A stretch of 64,000 bases of DNA from JAKACA01 sp050010115 (GTDB lineage: Bacteria; Actinomycetota; Acidimicrobiia; Acidimicrobiales; Bog-793). Numbering within the stretch: the first letter of the stretch is position 1; each line of letters opens with the position of its first letter. The notes beneath the pieces were generated by a model that saw only the letters and a list, made by a program, of their open reading frames with translations, made no database searches and had not been told where the DNA came from. The position numbers and the translations under genes were made by a program. This document shows, in pieces, positions 62,001 to 64,000 of the stretch. The DNA lies in assembly GCA_050010115.1 (NCBI GenBank), contig JBEKLQ010000006.1, positions 1 to 64,000 of the forward strand, read 5' to 3'.

Positions 62001-63119
62001 ATGGTCGAGCGACGCCAGTACATCGTGGTGGGCGCCGGCCTCGTCGGCTTGGCGGTGACCAGGGAGCTGGCGCGGCGCGGGCGGGACGTGCTGTGTCTCG
62101 AGCGTGAGACGATCGGGCACGAACGTGGCGGTTCGAAAGGCACTTCGCGGATCTTTCGCGCCGGGTACCCCGATGCGCTGTATGTGCAGATGGCGGGGCG
62201 CTCCTTCCGCGGGTGGCAGGCGTTGAGCGACGAGTCCGGGCGCTCGTTGCTGGAGCCCACCGGTCTGCTCTCGTTCGGCGATCAGGTAGACGAGGTCGCC
62301 GCCGCCATGGCAGCCGGCGGCGCGGCTCTGGAGATCCTCGACGAGGTTAGCGTGGCGGATCGCTTCCCGGGGATCGCCGTATCGGGGCGAGCGGTGTTCG
62401 AGCCGGGCGCCGGCGTGCTCCGAGCCGACGAGGTCCTGAGCGCGCTGGCGCACTCGGCCCGGTCGGCGGGCGGAGAGATCCTCGAGCACGTTCTTGTGTC
62501 TTCGATCGAGGACCGTGAGGACTCGGTGCGCATTGCCGGCAATTCGGTCGCCTACGACTGCGACGCCGTGATCCTGTGCGCCGGCCCGTGGTCCGCTGTC
62601 ATGGGGCAGAGCGCCGGGCTCGCCACAGCTCGGATGTTCCGGCCGACGTTGCAACAAGTGGCCTACCTGCGCCCAATGTCAGGCTCAGTGTCAGGACTGC
62701 CGGCCTTCGTCGAACGGGCACCGGTGACGTGCTACGGCCTCCCGGTGCCGGCGCTCGGGACCTACAAGGTCGGCGTCCACGATCCGGGCCCGGCGGTGGC
62801 GCCGGGCCCGATCACCCTGGACGACGACGCTCGGGATCTCGAGGTGCTCGCCACCATGGCGGCGCGGGTGCTCCCTGGGTTCGAGCCGGAGCCGGTGGTG
62901 ACGGAGCGCTGTTATTACGACAACACCGCCGATGAGCACTTCGTGATCGACCGCGTGGGCCGCGTGGTGATCGGTGCCGGCACGTCGGGCCACGGCTTCA
63001 AATTCGGGCCGGTGTGGGGTGAGGTGCTCGCCGATCTCGCCGAGGGGCAGCAGCCCTCGTTCCTGATCGAGAACTTCTCCATCAGCCGGGCCGGCCTGAG
63101 CCGGGAACCGGGGGCCTAG
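62001..63119 (+). CDS. Monomeric sarcosine oxidase-type flavoenzyme
   Basis: A 372-residue DAO-family protein with FAD motif YIVVGAGLVGLAVTRELARRG. GHERGGSKGTSRIFRAGY matches the flavin-contact region of monomeric sarcosine oxidases, and RCYYDNTADEHFVID contains Cys304, the position that binds FAD covalently in that family. It would oxidise sarcosine or another N-methyl amino acid to the demethylated product, formaldehyde and peroxide. It complements the DMGDH-like gene at 15.6-18.2 kb. Solitary gene with a leaderless-type start. Confidence 0.9.
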   Translation: MVERRQYIVVGAGLVGLAVTRELARRGRDVLCLERETIGHERGGSKGTSRIFRAGYPDALYVQMAGRSFRGWQALSDESGRSLLEPTGLLSFGDQVDEVAAAMAAGGAALEILDEVSVADRFPGIAVSGRAVFEPGAGVLRADEVLSALAHSARSAGGEILEHVLVSSIEDREDSVRIAGNSVAYDCDAVILCAGPWSAVMGQSAGLATARMFRPTLQQVAYLRPMSGSVSGLPAFVERAPVTCYGLPVPALGTYKVGVHDPGPAVAPGPITLDDDARDLEVLATMAARVLPGFEPEPVVTERCYYDNTADEHFVIDRVGRVVIGAGTSGHGFKFGPVWGEVLADLAEGQQPSFLIENFSISRAGLSREPGA

Positions 63120-63214
63120 GCCGGCCCCACGGCTGTACCGACCGGTGCGCGCTACTGGATCGGGCCGGTATTCACAAATTCACGGCACCGTCGGTACCGT
63201 TGGGGGCCTCGGTC

Positions 63215-64000
63215 TCACGAGGTGATCTGCAAGCACGTGAGACAGGACCCGGATGGCGAACCGCTCGCTTTATTGGTCACCGTTATCTCGTCTGTTTGCT
63301 GAGGGGCCGAAGGGCTGACGGTGATGTTGGCGATTATGTTGCCTGGTGACTCGTAGCGGGTGCTGTTGATGGTTATCCCGGAGCCTGTGGGGAAGCTCAC
63401 GGTGGCACCTGGCATGTAGTCGCTGCCATAGATGTCCAGGTCCTGATTAGCGGTGCCGACGCTGAGCGAACTGGGCTCCGCACCGTAGACAGCTGGAATG
63501 TTCGACACCGCGAAGCAAGTCGAGCAGGACGTGACCCGCTGCTTTCCGGTCGGATTGGTCACCGCTACAGTCGCGGCAGCAACCGGTGCTTTGGCGGACA
63601 CATTGACGTTGGCCACGATCAGTCCGGGGTTCTCGTAGTGAACGGTGTTCACGCTGACGCCAGAGGCCTTGGGGAAAGTCACGTCCGCTCCCGGCATGAA
63701 GTCCTGCCCACCGATGTAGATGTCTTGATTCCGTGCGCCAGGTGGAAGTGATTCCCCCCCGAACGAGTTGTTGCTCTCGACGTAATCAATTTCAGGCGTG
63801 TCAGAGATCACCAAGCAGCCAGTGCACGTCGCCGACGGGGAGCCGCTGGTTGGGTCCGTCACCGTTACCGAAGCGCTCCTTTCGGGTGCGGATGTGGCAA
63901 TTGAGATGCTTGCAATGAGCTCTGTCGAGGACTCAAAACTGGTCGAGTTGACTGTAATGTCGGACTTCGCCGGGACGGTCACGGTCGCACCCGGGACGAA
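63215..64000 (-). CDS. Secreted IPT/TIG-like repeat protein with CxxC motifs, N-terminus outside the window
   Basis: The frame is open to the right edge. Three copies of a roughly 88-residue module are visible: a PGATVTVP or MPGATVSFPTGSG opening, NSTRYESPGNIIANITVS, DEITVTNKASG, ending in a CxxC pair (CTGCLVIS, CSTCFAVS, CLTCLQITS). The fold looks like IPT/TIG or Ig-like beta sandwiches, and the cysteine pairs may form disulfides. The apparent start near 63982 is internal to a module. Codon use is less GC-extreme than in neighbours. Likely a surface protein. Confidence 0.75.
   Translation of the reverse strand, partial: FVPGATVTVPAKSDITVNSTSFESSTELIASISIATSAPERSASVTVTDPTSGSPSATCTGCLVISDTPEIDYVESNNSFGGESLPPGARNQDIYIGGQDFMPGADVTFPKASGVSVNTVHYENPGLIVANVNVSAKAPVAAATVAVTNPTGKQRVTSCSTCFAVSNIPAVYGAEPSSLSVGTANQDLDIYGSDYMPGATVSFPTGSGITINSTRYESPGNIIANITVSPSAPQQTDEITVTNKASGSPSGSCLTCLQITS

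Overview
The window looks like chromosomal DNA of a high-GC actinobacterium, most plausibly an Acidimicrobiia-type lineage. Pointers are the strong G/C third-position bias, two LLM-class (F420-type) flavin oxidoreductases, a mycothiol-pathway-like PIG-L amidase, a glutaredoxin-thioredoxin reductase fusion, actinobacterial cox-type hydroxylase genes, and many genes whose start codon lies 5-8 bases after a TANNNT box (leaderless-type starts). No rRNA, tRNA, CRISPR array, phage or insertion sequence was recognised. The taxonomic placement is inference from gene content.

Layout. 1-9.3 kb (+): the end of a corrinoid-activase (RACo) gene, a DUF1638 gene and a MetF-like reductase; then a form-II-like molybdenum hydroxylase (coxS-coxL-coxM), a palindromic repeat cluster, and the coxD/coxE maturation pair. 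9.4-18.2 kb: malic enzyme (-), a MarR regulator with an MFS exporter (+), and a minus-strand operon of dimethylglycine/sarcosine dehydrogenase-like flavoprotein, EtfB, EtfA and acylphosphatase. 18.3-24.5 kb: an LRV-repeat protein, a secreted propeller/Ig protein, an APC permease, a metallophosphoesterase and a nucleotidyltransferase-like gene. 24.6-32.5 kb: two extragenic palindromes, an aldehyde dehydrogenase/GMC (choline dehydrogenase-like) pair (-), then formate-THF ligase, cyclodeaminase and glucan phosphorylase (+). 32.6-41.8 kb: an ECF sigma factor coupled to a membrane-anchored serpin (-), a diiron oxygenase divergent from TetR-fdhD, an M55 aminopeptidase and PIG-L amidase (-), an APH(6)-like kinase, another TetR, and the Grx-TrxR fusion. 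41.9-52.8 kb: a membrane protein with aroA (+), then a six-gene minus-strand run: an aromatic ammonia-lyase homologue without the MIO triad, two peptide-type permeases, a fused double ATPase, a Tat lipoprotein binding protein, and a cysteine dioxygenase-rhodanese fusion. 52.9-64 kb: GNAT (-), UvrD-like helicase (+), LLM oxidoreductase and YfhO-like protein (-), a second LLM enzyme, an anchored propeller-like protein and monomeric sarcosine oxidase (+), and a secreted CxxC/IPT-like repeat protein running off the right edge (-).

How the genes fit together. One-carbon and methylamine metabolism recurs. Choline-dehydrogenase-like and aldehyde dehydrogenase genes could feed betaine. A corrinoid methyltransfer system (only its activase is visible) plus a MetF-like reductase could take the first methyl group. 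The DMGDH-like enzyme with its own ETF and a monomeric sarcosine oxidase could remove the remaining two. Formate-THF ligase, cyclodeaminase and FdhD connect folate C1 units to formate. These genes are spread over 63 kb, so the assembled pathway is a hypothesis.

Most unusual points: (1) the ECF sigma factor/membrane-anchored serpin pair, which could be a protease-sensing sigma system; (2) the MIO-less ammonia-lyase homologue with its own peptide-type ABC importer and CDO-rhodanese, possibly ergothioneine or another histidine-derived betaine; (3) several families of extragenic palindromes; (4) many in-frame G/C-rich minisatellites that add low-complexity segments to conserved enzymes (EtfA, GMC oxidoreductase, glucan phosphorylase, YfhO-like protein, serpin anchor).
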